Notes: a model not told the origin generated them from the sequence alone. 64,000 bases of DNA from JADCCX01 sp051649305 (GCA_051649305.1 JBOFGV010000082.1:1-64000); one strand, 5' to 3'. Positions 43,894-52,949 are shown, counted from the first letter of the stretch. Numbers and translations: made by a program.

Positions 43894-44877
43894 TTACAAC
43901 GCGCGCTCGAAACAGAACTCGCGGGATAGTGAGATATCCCCGCAAGAGCGCGTAAAGCTCGCCTGAGTGTAGCCCAGCTTCCTGTATAGTTGGTGCGCAT
44001 TGGTGAAGCGCGTATCGGACCAGAGCACCATGCGGCTCGCACCACGAGACCGGCAAAACCCCTCCATACGTCCCGTGAGAAGCTTTGCCAGACCCCTGCC
44101 CCGCATATCTGGCCGCACATAAAGCCGGTGCAGTTCAGCGGTTGTGGCATCCGCAAAATCAACGCCGACGCAGGCAGCAACCCGCCCGCGCGCATCCTCA
44201 ACCACCAGAAACTGGCCTTCTTTTGCGAGTCTTGATTGTGCAGGCCTGATGATATCCGGCATGTCATCATGCGGATCGAAAAAACAGCCAGGGTAATCGG
44301 TAAAGCACAGAGTGATCAGACCGATCAGATCTTGTGCGTCATCGTCACGGACGGGGCGCAACATCAGCGATGATGACTTGCCGCTGACTGGCAGCAGCGT
44401 CTTGCGCATAGTATTTGCGGGAATACCGCTGTTTCCGCCACCACAGTTTTGTGTCTGGCCAAGCGATGCAAAACCTTGTTTGAGATAAAATGTGACAGCT
44501 TTTGTGTTCTGTGGCTCAACTTCCAGATCAACATGTGTGGCATAGGGAAAAGCTTCCAGCGTTGCCGAGAGCAAAGCACTACCGACGCCCTTTGCCTGCA
44601 CTTCCGGATCAACATAAAGCCTGTCCAGCTTCACAGATCCGCTCAAATCAACTGTCGCTTTGGACGTGCCAAGAAGGACTCCATTGAGTTCAGCCAAAAG
44701 AAATAGACTCAAGGGCTTGGCAACCTGTCGAGACAGGCTTGAAGCTGAATGCCAGTTGCTGGTTATTTCCGATACTTTATCAACACCATATATGGAGTCA
44801 TAAGTGTCGTGCCATGTCCGAACAAGAAGGCCTTGCACAGCCGAAATATCAGAGTCTGTGCAGGGTCGGATCAGCAT
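43894..44877 (-). CDS. Tandem GNAT acetyltransferase
   Basis: A 327-residue protein made of two GNAT domains. The first (about 1-155) has LDRLYVDPEVQAKGVGSALL and NTKAVTFYLKQGFASLG; the second (about 165-327) has LHRLYVRPDMRGRGLAKLL and NAHQLYRKLGYTQ. Both keep the acetyl-CoA R/Q-x-x-G-x-G/A loop, so both may be active; acceptors are unknown. The ATG at 44877 has GAAGGG upstream and lies 2 bases after the gatB stop, so it is probably cotranscribed with gatCAB. Confidence 0.85.
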   Translation of the reverse strand: MLIRPCTDSDISAVQGLLVRTWHDTYDSIYGVDKVSEITSNWHSASSLSRQVAKPLSLFLLAELNGVLLGTSKATVDLSGSVKLDRLYVDPEVQAKGVGSALLSATLEAFPYATHVDLEVEPQNTKAVTFYLKQGFASLGQTQNCGGGNSGIPANTMRKTLLPVSGKSSSLMLRPVRDDDAQDLIGLITLCFTDYPGCFFDPHDDMPDIIRPAQSRLAKEGQFLVVEDARGRVAACVGVDFADATTAELHRLYVRPDMRGRGLAKLLTGRMEGFCRSRGASRMVLWSDTRFTNAHQLYRKLGYTQASFTRSCGDISLSREFCFERAL

Positions 44878-44879
44878 AT

Positions 44880-46358
44880 TCACCCTTCAATGCCCAACTT
44901 CGCCTTGAGCAGATCATTGACTGCACCCGGAGCCGCCTTGCCGCCCGACGCTTTCATAACCTGACCAACGAACCAGCCGAGCATCGATGGCTTTTCCTTC
45001 ACCTGCGCCACCTTGTCGGGGTTAGCCGCGATGATTTCATCAACAGCCTTCTCGATAGCGCCAGTGTCCGTCACCTGCTTCATGCCGCGCGCTTCGACTA
45101 TTTGCGCGGGGTCACCGCCTTCGGTCCAGACAATCTCGAACAGGTCCTTGGCGATCTTGCCAGAAATCAAACCCGAGCCAATCAAATCGACAATACCTCC
45201 GAGTTGAGCGGCTGATACAGGCGAGGTCGCGATATCCTTGCCTTCCTTATTCAGGCGGCCGAACAGCTCATTGATCACCCAGTTCGCAGCCTGCTTGCCA
45301 TCACGGCCTTTGGCAACAGTTTCGTAGAAATCAGCACTTTCCTTCTCGGCAATCAGCACGGCAGCGTCATAGGCTGACAGTCCGTAATCCGAGATGAAGC
45401 GCGCCTTTTTGGCATCTGGCAATTCCGGCAATACCTTGGCTAGACCAGCCACATAGGCATCGTCAAACTCAAGTGGCAGCAAATCGGGATCGGGGAAATA
45501 GCGATAGTCATGCGCTTCTTCCTTCGAGCGCATCGAGCGTGTTTCGCCCTTGCCGGGATCATAAAGCCGGGTTTCCTGATCGATCTTGCCGCCATCCTCG
45601 ATGATGCCAATCTGGCGGCGCGCTTCCACATCAATCGCCTGACCAATGAAGCGGATGGAATTGACGTTCTTGATTTCGCAGCGCGTACCCAATGGCTCGC
45701 CGGGGCGGCGCACGGAGACGTTGACGTCAGCACGCAGATTGCCCTTCTCCATATCGCCATCGCATGTATCGAGATAGCGCAGAATCGTCCTTAACTTCGT
45801 GACGTAAGCCTTTGCTTCATCAGCGGTTCTAAGGTCTGGCTTCGAGACAATTTCCATCAAAGCCACGCCGGAACGGTTGAGATCAACGAAGGACGAGCGC
45901 GGGTCCTGATCGTGAATGGATTTTCCCGCATCCTGCTCCAGATGCAGGCGCTCGATGCGCACAACGATCGGCTCTGCGTAGCCCGGCACATCAACCGTAA
46001 CTTCGCCCTCGCCCACGATGGGGAACTGGAACTGAGAGATCTGATATCCTTGCGGCAAATCGGGATAGAAATAGTTCTTGCGGTCAAACACCGAGCGGTT
46101 GTTGATTTGCGCCTTCAGGCCAAGGCCGGTGCGGATCGCTTGACGCACGCATTCCTCATTGATGACAGGCAGCATGCCGGGCATGGCCGCATCCACAAGG
46201 CTGACATTGGTGTTTGGCTCATTGCCAAACCGCGTGGATGAGCCCGAAAACAGTTTTGCTTCGGAATTCACCTGCGCGTGGATTTCCAGTCCAATGACTG
46301 TTTCCCAGTCACCGGTAGCGCCTTTGAGCAGTTTCTTTGGGTTCACGGGAGCATTCAT
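44880..46358 (-). CDS. gatB: Asp-tRNA(Asn)/Glu-tRNA(Gln) amidotransferase subunit B
   Basis: A 492-residue subunit that binds misacylated tRNA and transfers ammonia to Glu-tRNA(Gln) or Asp-tRNA(Asn). The start WETVIGLEIHAQVNSEAKLF, DRKNYFYPDLPQGYQISQF and the central MEKGNLRADVNVSVR are signatures, with the YqeY-like tail domain at the end. It belongs to gatC-gatA-small membrane protein-gatB on the minus strand. Its presence implies Gln-tRNA and perhaps Asn-tRNA are made by the indirect route. Confidence 0.97.
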   Translation of the reverse strand: MNAPVNPKKLLKGATGDWETVIGLEIHAQVNSEAKLFSGSSTRFGNEPNTNVSLVDAAMPGMLPVINEECVRQAIRTGLGLKAQINNRSVFDRKNYFYPDLPQGYQISQFQFPIVGEGEVTVDVPGYAEPIVVRIERLHLEQDAGKSIHDQDPRSSFVDLNRSGVALMEIVSKPDLRTADEAKAYVTKLRTILRYLDTCDGDMEKGNLRADVNVSVRRPGEPLGTRCEIKNVNSIRFIGQAIDVEARRQIGIIEDGGKIDQETRLYDPGKGETRSMRSKEEAHDYRYFPDPDLLPLEFDDAYVAGLAKVLPELPDAKKARFISDYGLSAYDAAVLIAEKESADFYETVAKGRDGKQAANWVINELFGRLNKEGKDIATSPVSAAQLGGIVDLIGSGLISGKIAKDLFEIVWTEGGDPAQIVEARGMKQVTDTGAIEKAVDEIIAANPDKVAQVKEKPSMLGWFVGQVMKASGGKAAPGAVNDLLKAKLGIEG

Positions 46359-46383
46359 GATGTGAACAGCCTTCCTGATACGA

Positions 46384-46608
46384 TTATTTTGAACTCACCA
46401 TGCGGCGGATAAGGCGGATTGCCAAAATGCAACCCACGCCGCCTGCGGTGAAAATGCCAGAGATCAGCAGCATCTGCTGAATGGAGATATCGCCGGTGGG
46501 GAGAATCCATTGCTTCACCACAGCACCAAAGCTGAGCACAGCCACGAAAAAGCTGAGGCCCGCGAGAACCTGAAAGCAGGCTATGCCCATGGCTGGAGCG
46601 AAGATCAT
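46384..46608 (-). CDS. Small membrane protein between gatA and gatB
   Basis: A 74-residue protein with two predicted membrane helices (about 8-31 and 44-66) and a basic C-terminus (RLIRRMVSSK), suggesting an inner-membrane protein with a cytosolic tail. It starts 4 bases after the gatA stop and ends 25 bases before gatB, so it is in the amidotransferase operon. The function is unknown; nothing links it to tRNA amidation except position. Confidence 0.72.
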   Translation of the reverse strand: MIFAPAMGIACFQVLAGLSFFVAVLSFGAVVKQWILPTGDISIQQMLLISGIFTAGGVGCILAIRLIRRMVSSK

Positions 46609-46612
46609 GGGA

Positions 46613-48094
46613 TCACCACCATTTTGCCGGATGGAACGATCCGGCTGCGTTCTCGATCACCTGACCGACTGCAAACAGTGTTTCCTCGTCAAACGGACGG
46701 CCAATCAATTGCAATCCAAGGGGAAGCCCCTTTGAATCAACGCCCGCTGGCACAGCAATGCCGGGCAGGCCTGCCATGTTGACGGTCACCGTAAAGACGT
46801 CGTTGAGATACATCTCGATGGGCGAAGCCACAGACATCGCGCCGATGCCGAAAGCAGCAGACGGCGTAGCCGGTGTCAGAATGGCATCAATACCCTCGGC
46901 ATAGGCTTTCTCGAAATCGTATTTGATCAAGGTCCGCACCTTTTGGGCACGCACGTAGTAGGCATCGTAATAGCCCGCTGACAGCACGTAAGTGCCAATC
47001 ATGATGCGGCGCTTCACTTCCTTGCCAAAGCCAGCAGCTCGGGTGTTTTCGTAAAGTGCCGCGATATCCTTGCCAGGTTCCCGCACGCCGTAGCGCACGC
47101 CATCATAGCGCGCGAGATTGGACGAGGCTTCAGCTGGTGCCACGATGTAATAGGCTGGAAGCGCATACTTTGTGTGCGGCAACGAGATATCGACCATCGT
47201 CGCGCCGGCTTCTTTGAGCCACGCCATGCCCTGCTCCCAGAGCTTGGCAATCTCTTCCGGCATGCCGTCCAGACGATACTCCTTGGGAATGCCGATCTTC
47301 AGACCTTTCACGCCGCGGTTGATGGCAGCCTCGAAATCCGGCACCGGCATATCCACTGATGTCGTGTCCTTGGCGTCGTGGCCAGACATCGACTGCAGCA
47401 TGATCGCACTGTCGCGTACTGTCTTGGCAATCGGACCTGCCTGATCAAGCGACGAGGCGAAGGCCACCGTGCCCCAGCGCGACACACGGCCATAGGTTGG
47501 CTTGATGCCAACCGTGCCTGTGAATGCTGCTGGCTGGCGAATGGAACCGCCCGTGTCAGTTGCCGTTGCAGCCAAACACAGATCAGCCGCCACAGCAGCC
47601 GCAGAACCGCCGGATGAGCCGCCAGCAACAAGATGCTTGTTATCTCCCTTGGCGCGCCATGGGTTGACCGGAGTTCCGAAGCACGAGGTTTCGTTGGAAG
47701 ACCCCATAGCAAACTCATCGTTGTTCAATTTGCCCAACATCACTGCACCGTCACGCCAAAGATGAGCAGTCACAGTGGATTCGTATGTCGGCACGAAATT
47801 GCCGAGAATTTTGGAGCAGGCCGTCGTGCGTACGCCGTCCGTGCAGAACAAATCCTTGATACCCAGCGGCAAACCTTCCAGCGCGCCGCCCTCACCTTTG
47901 GCAATGCGCGCATCGCTGGCAGCTGCCATTTTCAGGGCATGCTCAGGTGTTTCCAGCACGTATGTGTTGAGACCGCGCGCTTTCTCCATATTTGCGAGAA
48001 AGGCTTTTGTGAGTTCCGTAGCCGAGAATTTCTTGGCCTTAAGATCGTCGCGCGCCTTGGCGAGGGTCAATCCAGTGATGTCTGATGTTGTCAT
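46613..48094 (-). CDS. gatA: Asp-tRNA(Asn)/Glu-tRNA(Gln) amidotransferase subunit A
   Basis: A 493-residue amidase-signature enzyme that releases ammonia from glutamine for GatB. The triad is Lys80 in GIKDL, cis-Ser160 in VAGGSSGGS and Ser184 in TGGSIRQPA. The ATG at 48094 is used; a GTG at 48103 overlapping the gatC stop would add three residues. It is tightly linked to gatC upstream and to the small membrane protein gene downstream. Confidence 0.97.
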   Translation of the reverse strand: MTTSDITGLTLAKARDDLKAKKFSATELTKAFLANMEKARGLNTYVLETPEHALKMAAASDARIAKGEGGALEGLPLGIKDLFCTDGVRTTACSKILGNFVPTYESTVTAHLWRDGAVMLGKLNNDEFAMGSSNETSCFGTPVNPWRAKGDNKHLVAGGSSGGSAAAVAADLCLAATATDTGGSIRQPAAFTGTVGIKPTYGRVSRWGTVAFASSLDQAGPIAKTVRDSAIMLQSMSGHDAKDTTSVDMPVPDFEAAINRGVKGLKIGIPKEYRLDGMPEEIAKLWEQGMAWLKEAGATMVDISLPHTKYALPAYYIVAPAEASSNLARYDGVRYGVREPGKDIAALYENTRAAGFGKEVKRRIMIGTYVLSAGYYDAYYVRAQKVRTLIKYDFEKAYAEGIDAILTPATPSAAFGIGAMSVASPIEMYLNDVFTVTVNMAGLPGIAVPAGVDSKGLPLGLQLIGRPFDEETLFAVGQVIENAAGSFHPAKWW

Positions 48095-48099
48095 GGATG

Positions 48100-48387
48100 T
48101 CACTCAACCACCTTGGGAACCACAAAATAACCGTCTTCGCGCACCGGCGCATTTTTCAGCACGCGCTCGGCATCATTGCCGTCATTCACGATGTCCTGAC
48201 GCTTCTTCATCACCATCGGCGTAACCGATGTCATGGCTTCCACGCCATCAACATTCACTTCCGACAATTGATCCACGAAAGCCAGAATGGCATTCAACTC
48301 GCCTTGAAGGTGTGAAACCTCGTTGTCGTTGACGGCGATACGCGCCAGTCGCGCGATGCGTTTGACAGTCGTCTGATCGACGGACAT
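48100..48387 (-). CDS. gatC: Asp-tRNA(Asn)/Glu-tRNA(Gln) amidotransferase subunit C
   Basis: A 95-residue belt subunit that wraps around GatA and GatB and stabilises the complex. The start VKRIARLARIAVNDNEV, the middle LNAILAFVDQLSEVNVDGVE and the final VLKNAPVREDGYFVVPKVVE are characteristic. It is the first gene of the operon and divergent from ruvX with 77 bases between starts. Confidence 0.95.
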   Translation of the reverse strand: MSVDQTTVKRIARLARIAVNDNEVSHLQGELNAILAFVDQLSEVNVDGVEAMTSVTPMVMKKRQDIVNDGNDAERVLKNAPVREDGYFVVPKVVE

Positions 48388-48464
48388 GAGAACTCCGGTA
48401 TTGTTTGTTCGGTCGGCTATAACACCCTGTACTTTCGCAGTGCAACCAACGATGACGGGATAGC

Positions 48465-48962
48465 ATGAGAACGCTGGTTACACTGCCAGAAATGGCCGAC
48501 AGATTAACATACGGCTCGCGGTTGCTGGGATTGGATCTCGGCACCAAGACGATTGGATTGGCGATTGGCAGTTTGCCGACGGGAATCGCTACGCCTTTGA
48601 AAACCATCCGCAGAACCAAATTCCAGCAGGATGCGCGTGAACTGCTCGCTATCACAGAGAAGGAATCCATTGCAGGGCTTGTGCTGGGCTTGCCGCTGAA
48701 CATGGATGACACCGAAGGGCCGCGAGCCCAATCAACTCGCGCTTTTGTTCGCAATCTCGGGCTTCTTTCTCCTCTGCCGGTACTGTTGTGGGATGAGCGG
48801 TTGTCATCCTTTGAAGCTGAAGACATGATGCGTACTGCGGGCATTGACCACAAACGACGCGCAGAAATGATTGATGCTGCCGCTGCGCAGGTCATCTTGC
48901 AGGGCGCGCTTGATGCCCTTCTCGATCATTTCGATCGCATGCCTTCAGATACTCCGGATTGA
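48465..48962 (+). CDS. ruvX: Holliday junction resolvase RuvX (YqgF)
   Basis: A 165-residue RNase H-like nuclease. The first catalytic aspartate is Asp24 in LLGLDLGTKTIGLA; VLGLPLNMDDTEGP, WDERLSSFEAE and the late DAAAAQVILQ carry the other conserved residues. The family is implicated in pre-16S rRNA 5'-end processing and possibly junction resolution. Divergence from gatCAB is usual in Hyphomicrobiales. A weak hairpin (48971-48978/48985-48992) follows the stop. Confidence 0.93.
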   Translation: MRTLVTLPEMADRLTYGSRLLGLDLGTKTIGLAIGSLPTGIATPLKTIRRTKFQQDARELLAITEKESIAGLVLGLPLNMDDTEGPRAQSTRAFVRNLGLLSPLPVLLWDERLSSFEAEDMMRTAGIDHKRRAEMIDAAAAQVILQGALDALLDHFDRMPSDTPD

Positions 48963-49049
48963 TCCATTGCATTCCAAAATGCTGTTTGGAATTTGCGTCT
49001 GCAGCATGCACTACAACAAACAAGAACCATAACACTTTGAAAAGTCCGC

Positions 49050-49979
49050 ATGTCAGCAGTTTTTGAAAGCCTCATCCCTGTCTTGCTCATCATCGCAACA
49101 GGTTATGCCACACGCGCAGCAGGCTTTATAAAACAGGAGCAGTGGAACGGCTTTGAAACGGTAACCTATCAAATCCTACTTCCTGCCCTGATTATGACAA
49201 CGCTGGCAATGTCAGATCTTTCTCAAGTTCCAATCCGGACGCTTGGCATCACTTTGATGGCCCCGCCCGTCATTCTATCTGTTGGATTGCTCCTGCTGCG
49301 CACGCCACTTGAGGCGCATTTTGCAATCAATGGGCCAAAATTTACATCCGTTTTCCAGGGCGTCATTCGCTGGAATGCCTTCATAGCCATTGCACTCGCG
49401 TCCTCGCTTTATGGCAAACAAGGATTGGCGATTGCTGCAGTTGCGGTGGCCTTTCTGATTCCATACGCCAACCTTACTTCAGCGTGGATCCTTTCAATCC
49501 ATGGCAGCGACAAACGCCCTTCAAACACCCGCAGTCTGCTGCTTAACCTTATCAAAAATCCGTTTATCTGGTCTACCGCGATAGGAACGATGATTAACCT
49601 GTCAGGTATCCCCATCCCTAAAACCATCGCTTCTTATGGTGATATTGTCGGCAGGGCAGCCTTGGCTGCAGGGTTGCTGATGGTTGGTTCCGGCCTTGAT
49701 CTCAAGACGCTGACTCGCGTCAAGATGGAGCTTGTCCTGCCAACTGTAAGCAGACTGCTGATTGGCCCCGCCCTGACAGGGTTGATTGGAAGCTATATTG
49801 GATTGACCGGAATATCTCTGGCGGTGCCCGTTCTCTGCGCAGCTGTTCCCACTGCAGCGGCATCTTACATTTTGGCTCGCCAAAACGGAGGGGATGCCAC
49901 ATTGATGGCCTCCATCATCACCCTACAAACAGTTTTGGCAGCTGTTACGCTGCCAATTATGCTGTCACTGTTTGGCTGA
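49050..49979 (+). CDS. AEC family transporter
   Basis: A 309-residue inner-membrane protein with about ten hydrophobic segments of the auxin efflux carrier family. The start LIPVLLIIATGYATRAAGFI, the middle FQGVIRWNAFIAIALASSLYG and the late PVLCAAVPTAAASYILARQ with GGD are typical. Bacterial members carry malate, malonate or other organic anions; the substrate here is unknown. It is monocistronic. Confidence 0.9.
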   Translation: MSAVFESLIPVLLIIATGYATRAAGFIKQEQWNGFETVTYQILLPALIMTTLAMSDLSQVPIRTLGITLMAPPVILSVGLLLLRTPLEAHFAINGPKFTSVFQGVIRWNAFIAIALASSLYGKQGLAIAAVAVAFLIPYANLTSAWILSIHGSDKRPSNTRSLLLNLIKNPFIWSTAIGTMINLSGIPIPKTIASYGDIVGRAALAAGLLMVGSGLDLKTLTRVKMELVLPTVSRLLIGPALTGLIGSYIGLTGISLAVPVLCAAVPTAAASYILARQNGGDATLMASIITLQTVLAAVTLPIMLSLFG

Positions 49980-50019
49980 TGGCGACAATACCGCCATCAA
50001 CTTTTGGAGCCGGTATAGA

Positions 50020-50421
50020 CTACTCTACGTAGCTCTGCCCCTGACGCAACTGCATGTGGCTGTTAGGGTTCACGTACCGTGGCGCCACTTGGTACTGAGG
50101 CTGCTGATAGTATTGCTGTGGGTATGCCTGACGGTACCGTGGCTGTTGGTATTGCTGCTGCGGATAGTACTGCGGCTGCTGGTAGCCATAGTTTGGCTGC
50201 CGATAGCGCTGTGGCTGCTGATAGCCATACTTCTGGTAAACCCTTTGCTCAAGCTGACGCTGTTTGCGCAGGATCTTGGGATTCACATACTGAGGGGCTG
50301 GCTGGGCACGATAGCCGTAAGGTGAAGGCTGGTAGTAGTACTGCGCGTCGGCGCTGCCTGCAAAACCAGCGATACCGATGGCGGCGCATCCAGCAATGGC
50401 AAGGCGTTGGAAAATCGACAT
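50020..50421 (-). CDS. Exported Gln/Tyr-rich repeat protein
   Basis: A 133-residue protein with a Sec signal (about 1-26, ending SADA). The mature part, from QYYYQP on, is dominated by Gln, Tyr, Pro and Arg, with many YQQP and PQQYYQQ repeats and one short charged helix (ILRKQRQLEQRVYQKYG). The start at 50421 has AGGAG at ideal spacing. Such sequences resemble prion-like or surface-adhesive low-complexity proteins; no known family is claimed. It stands alone between the AEC transporter and dprA. Confidence 0.72.
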   Translation of the reverse strand: MSIFQRLAIAGCAAIGIAGFAGSADAQYYYQPSPYGYRAQPAPQYVNPKILRKQRQLEQRVYQKYGYQQPQRYRQPNYGYQQPQYYPQQQYQQPRYRQAYPQQYYQQPQYQVAPRYVNPNSHMQLRQGQSYVE

Positions 50422-50548
50422 TGTCATACTCCTGTGCCGGAGTTCCATCCGACGTTTCTCAATCTTTAATGTAGCGCATATGAACGTGAGATCAACGCTT
50501 TCGTCAACTCTGCATCAATATCAGCTGAAATCCGCTCATTGCACTGGT

Positions 50549-51760
50549 TTAAAGCGCAACTACAGATATTCGCCCACCAGGAGCGCGTGATAGCCGACCT
50601 TCAGTTTCAAGCTCAAAAAGTAGCAGATTCAATTCGCGAATACTCACATTTGCGGCACGCGCAATATCATCTGGCTCGGCAGGCGCAGAGGTCAAAAGGG
50701 CTAGAACCCGCTCTCTGGAGTTTTGACCGGCAGCCTCCTCCCAACCGTCATAGGGCGGATCAGCAGGTCCTTTTTCTGCTTCTATGCCCTGTTCAAGCCA
50801 GTCTGTTTCATCCCACAAGGGCGCATCCCTGCGCTCCCCGCCGGATTCAAACATTTCACGCTGTTCAAATTCCTTGCCACGCAACACATCAACGGTTTCG
50901 AGGATATCTCTGGCATCGCGCGTAAGCGTAGCGCCCTGACGAATAAGATCATTTGGTCCTTCGGATCGAGGATCAAGCGGTGATCCTGGAACTGCAAAAA
51001 CCTCCCTGCCCTGCTCAAGTGCAAATTTGGCTGTGATCAGTGATCCTGATTTTCTTGCCGCTTCGACAATCACAGTTCCCAGTGAAAGGCCTGATACAAT
51101 GCGATTTCGCCGTGGAAAATCTCTCCCTCGTGGCTCCCAACCAAAGGGCATTTCGCTCAGCACCGCGCCTTCAGCGCAAAGTCTGTCGAACAACCCACGG
51201 TTTTCTTCAGGGTAAAGGCGATCAAGCCCGCCAGCTACAACTGCAACAGCTCCGTGCTTGAGGCTGGCATGGTGCGCCCGTGTATCGATGCCCCGTGCAA
51301 GGCCAGAGACAATACCATAGCCTTGCTGGCCGAGATCCGAAGCAATGCGCTCAGCAAGTTTCAAACCTGCCAAAGAAGCGTTGCGTGAGCCCACTATTGA
51401 AACCAGTGGCACGCTGGAAATATCAAGCGTTCCAATGATGGCCATCAATGGTGGCGCGGTATCAATCACGGCCAATGCGCGTGGATATTCCGTTTCGCCC
51501 CGGGCGATAAACCGTGCTCCAAAGCGCCTTGCCGTTTCCATCTCGCGAGCAATTACGTCTTCGGCGGGAATTTCTGCCGGTTTTCCGTTGCGTTGGCGTG
51601 AAAGTGCCGGAAGCGCGCGCAACGCCTCTCCTGCACCACCGTAACGGTTGACGAGGCCAAGAAATGTCTTTGGCCCTACGCCTTCGGTGCGCAGCAACCG
51701 CAACCAGTCAAACCGCTGTTGATCGGTGAGCTGTATTCCTTTGGATTCAAAAGCTGTCAT
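50549..51760 (-). CDS. dprA: DNA-processing protein DprA
   Basis: A 403-residue protein that loads RecA on incoming single-stranded DNA during transformation. The Rossmann-like core has VSIVGSRNASLAGLKLAERI, SGLARGIDTRAHHASL, VAGGLDRLYPEENRGLF and PRRNRIVSGLS. An N-terminal helix-hairpin-like region and a C-terminal winged helix (LALLTSAPAEPDDIARAANVS) are present. The ATG at 51760 is 1 base after the plsY stop, so the two are coupled. Other competence genes are not seen. Confidence 0.94.
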   Translation of the reverse strand: MTAFESKGIQLTDQQRFDWLRLLRTEGVGPKTFLGLVNRYGGAGEALRALPALSRQRNGKPAEIPAEDVIAREMETARRFGARFIARGETEYPRALAVIDTAPPLMAIIGTLDISSVPLVSIVGSRNASLAGLKLAERIASDLGQQGYGIVSGLARGIDTRAHHASLKHGAVAVVAGGLDRLYPEENRGLFDRLCAEGAVLSEMPFGWEPRGRDFPRRNRIVSGLSLGTVIVEAARKSGSLITAKFALEQGREVFAVPGSPLDPRSEGPNDLIRQGATLTRDARDILETVDVLRGKEFEQREMFESGGERRDAPLWDETDWLEQGIEAEKGPADPPYDGWEEAAGQNSRERVLALLTSAPAEPDDIARAANVSIRELNLLLFELETEGRLSRAPGGRISVVAL

Positions 51761-51761
51761 T

Positions 51762-52376
51762 TCAGCTCTTTTGGCCGATCTTGCCTTCTGTGCCCGCGCG
51801 CAAACGCTCAATGTTGGCGCGGTGCGCGTTGAAAACCAGGATTGCCATCACAAGAAAGAGCAATGCTACCGTCGGTTTACCAGCCAGATAGAGCGCAACC
51901 GGCATTGCGGCACTGGCACTCAATCCGGCGAGACTGGAATAGCGGGTGAGATAAGCGATGCTCAGCCAGATCGCGGCAAATACAAGCACGCCTGGCAACC
52001 ACAAAGCGATCAGCACGCCGATGTACGTCGCGATACCTTTGCCGCCTCTGAAACCAAGCCACACAGGAAACAAATGGCCGAGGAATGCGCCAAGGCCTGC
52101 AACAATGCCGAGCGACAGGCCCCACTGACTAGCCACCCAGACGGCAAATGTGCCTTTGAGAGCGTCGCCCAGCAAAGTCGCTGCTGCAAGACTTTTGCGG
52201 CCTGTTCGCAGGACATTTGTTGCGCCAATGCTGCCTGAACCAATGGAACGGATATCATCCGTGCCCGCCAGTCTGGTGACAATCAAGCCAAAGGGGATGG
52301 AGCCGCAAAAATAGCCAAACAGAAAGGCCAGCGCATAATACGACGCGGATGAAGACCAGAATGTCGGATCAAACAT
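51762..52376 (-). CDS. plsY: Glycerol-3-phosphate acyltransferase PlsY
   Basis: A 204-residue membrane acyltransferase that moves acyl groups from acyl-phosphate to glycerol-3-phosphate, the first step of phospholipid synthesis. Active-site loops are GSIPFGLIV, SIGSGSIGATNVLRTGRK, and HLFPVWLGFRGGKGIATYIG. About five membrane helices are visible. The start at 52376 fits the family; an in-frame extension to 52412 lacks support. It is followed by dprA, a common pair. Confidence 0.95.
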   Translation of the reverse strand: MFDPTFWSSSASYYALAFLFGYFCGSIPFGLIVTRLAGTDDIRSIGSGSIGATNVLRTGRKSLAAATLLGDALKGTFAVWVASQWGLSLGIVAGLGAFLGHLFPVWLGFRGGKGIATYIGVLIALWLPGVLVFAAIWLSIAYLTRYSSLAGLSASAAMPVALYLAGKPTVALLFLVMAILVFNAHRANIERLRAGTEGKIGQKS

Positions 52377-52463
52377 GAAAAGCCTGCCTTTTGATGCGGC
52401 ATAGCTTATCAATTCGCCATCCGCTGACTAGCCCCCGATTTATCAAGGGATTGTACCGCGCAT

Positions 52464-52505
52464 GAAAAACGGCGGGACAACACCACAACAGTGGTCTCGC
52501 CCGCC
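52464..52505 (-). terminator. Hairpin terminator after ndk
   Basis: GGCGGG (52471-52476) pairs with CCCGCC (52500-52505), with an inner ACCAC/GTGGT stem. On the minus strand the stem is followed by GTTTTTC. It lies about 22 bases beyond the ndk stop. Confidence 0.75.
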
Positions 52506-52526
52506 CTCATTCAGAATTTTGGGTGA

Positions 52527-52949
52527 TCAGCCGACGATTTCGTTGCCGGAGAAGAACTGCGCCATTTCGATGGCTGCTGTTTCAGGGGCATCTGATCCAT
52601 GCACGGTGTTTTCGCCAACAGACTTGGCGAAGAGCTTGCGAATAGTGCCTTCTGCAGCGTTGGCTGGGTTTGTTGCACCCATGACATCACGGTAGCGGGC
52701 AATGGCATTTTCGCCTTCGAGAATCTGCACGACAACAGGTGCTGACACCATGAAGTCCACCAGTTCGCCAAAGAACGGGCGGGCGCTGTGAACAGCATAG
52801 AATGCCTCTGCCTGACCGCGTGTCATGTGGATGCGCTTCTGCGCCACAATCCGCAGGCCAGCCTTTTCAATCACGGCATTGACGGCGCCAGTGAGGTTAC
52901 GCTCTGTTGCGTCTGGCTTGAGAATGGAGAAAGTCCGCTGCATGGTCAT
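52527..52949 (-). CDS. ndk: Nucleoside-diphosphate kinase
   Basis: A 140-residue enzyme, the standard size, that phosphorylates nucleoside diphosphates at the expense of ATP. It opens with QRTFSILKPDATERNL. The phosphohistidine is His117 in GENTVHGSD, and IARYRDVMGATNP is in place. The ATG at 52949 has AAGGA 6 bases upstream. It is a single-gene unit with a terminator behind it. Confidence 0.97.
   Translation of the reverse strand: MTMQRTFSILKPDATERNLTGAVNAVIEKAGLRIVAQKRIHMTRGQAEAFYAVHSARPFFGELVDFMVSAPVVVQILEGENAIARYRDVMGATNPANAAEGTIRKLFAKSVGENTVHGSDAPETAAIEMAQFFSGNEIVG

Noticed and set aside
43767..44270. Upstream part of a 301-codon minus-strand frame
   Set aside because: Overlaps the tandem GNAT gene in another frame; only the part from 43766 on looks like real protein.
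49972..50325. Plus-strand frame looking like a very hydrophobic membrane protein
   Set aside because: It is the antisense of the Gln/Tyr-rich repeat gene; complementing CAG/TAC codons gives Leu/Val runs by chance. The minus-strand gene has a signal peptide and ribosome site.
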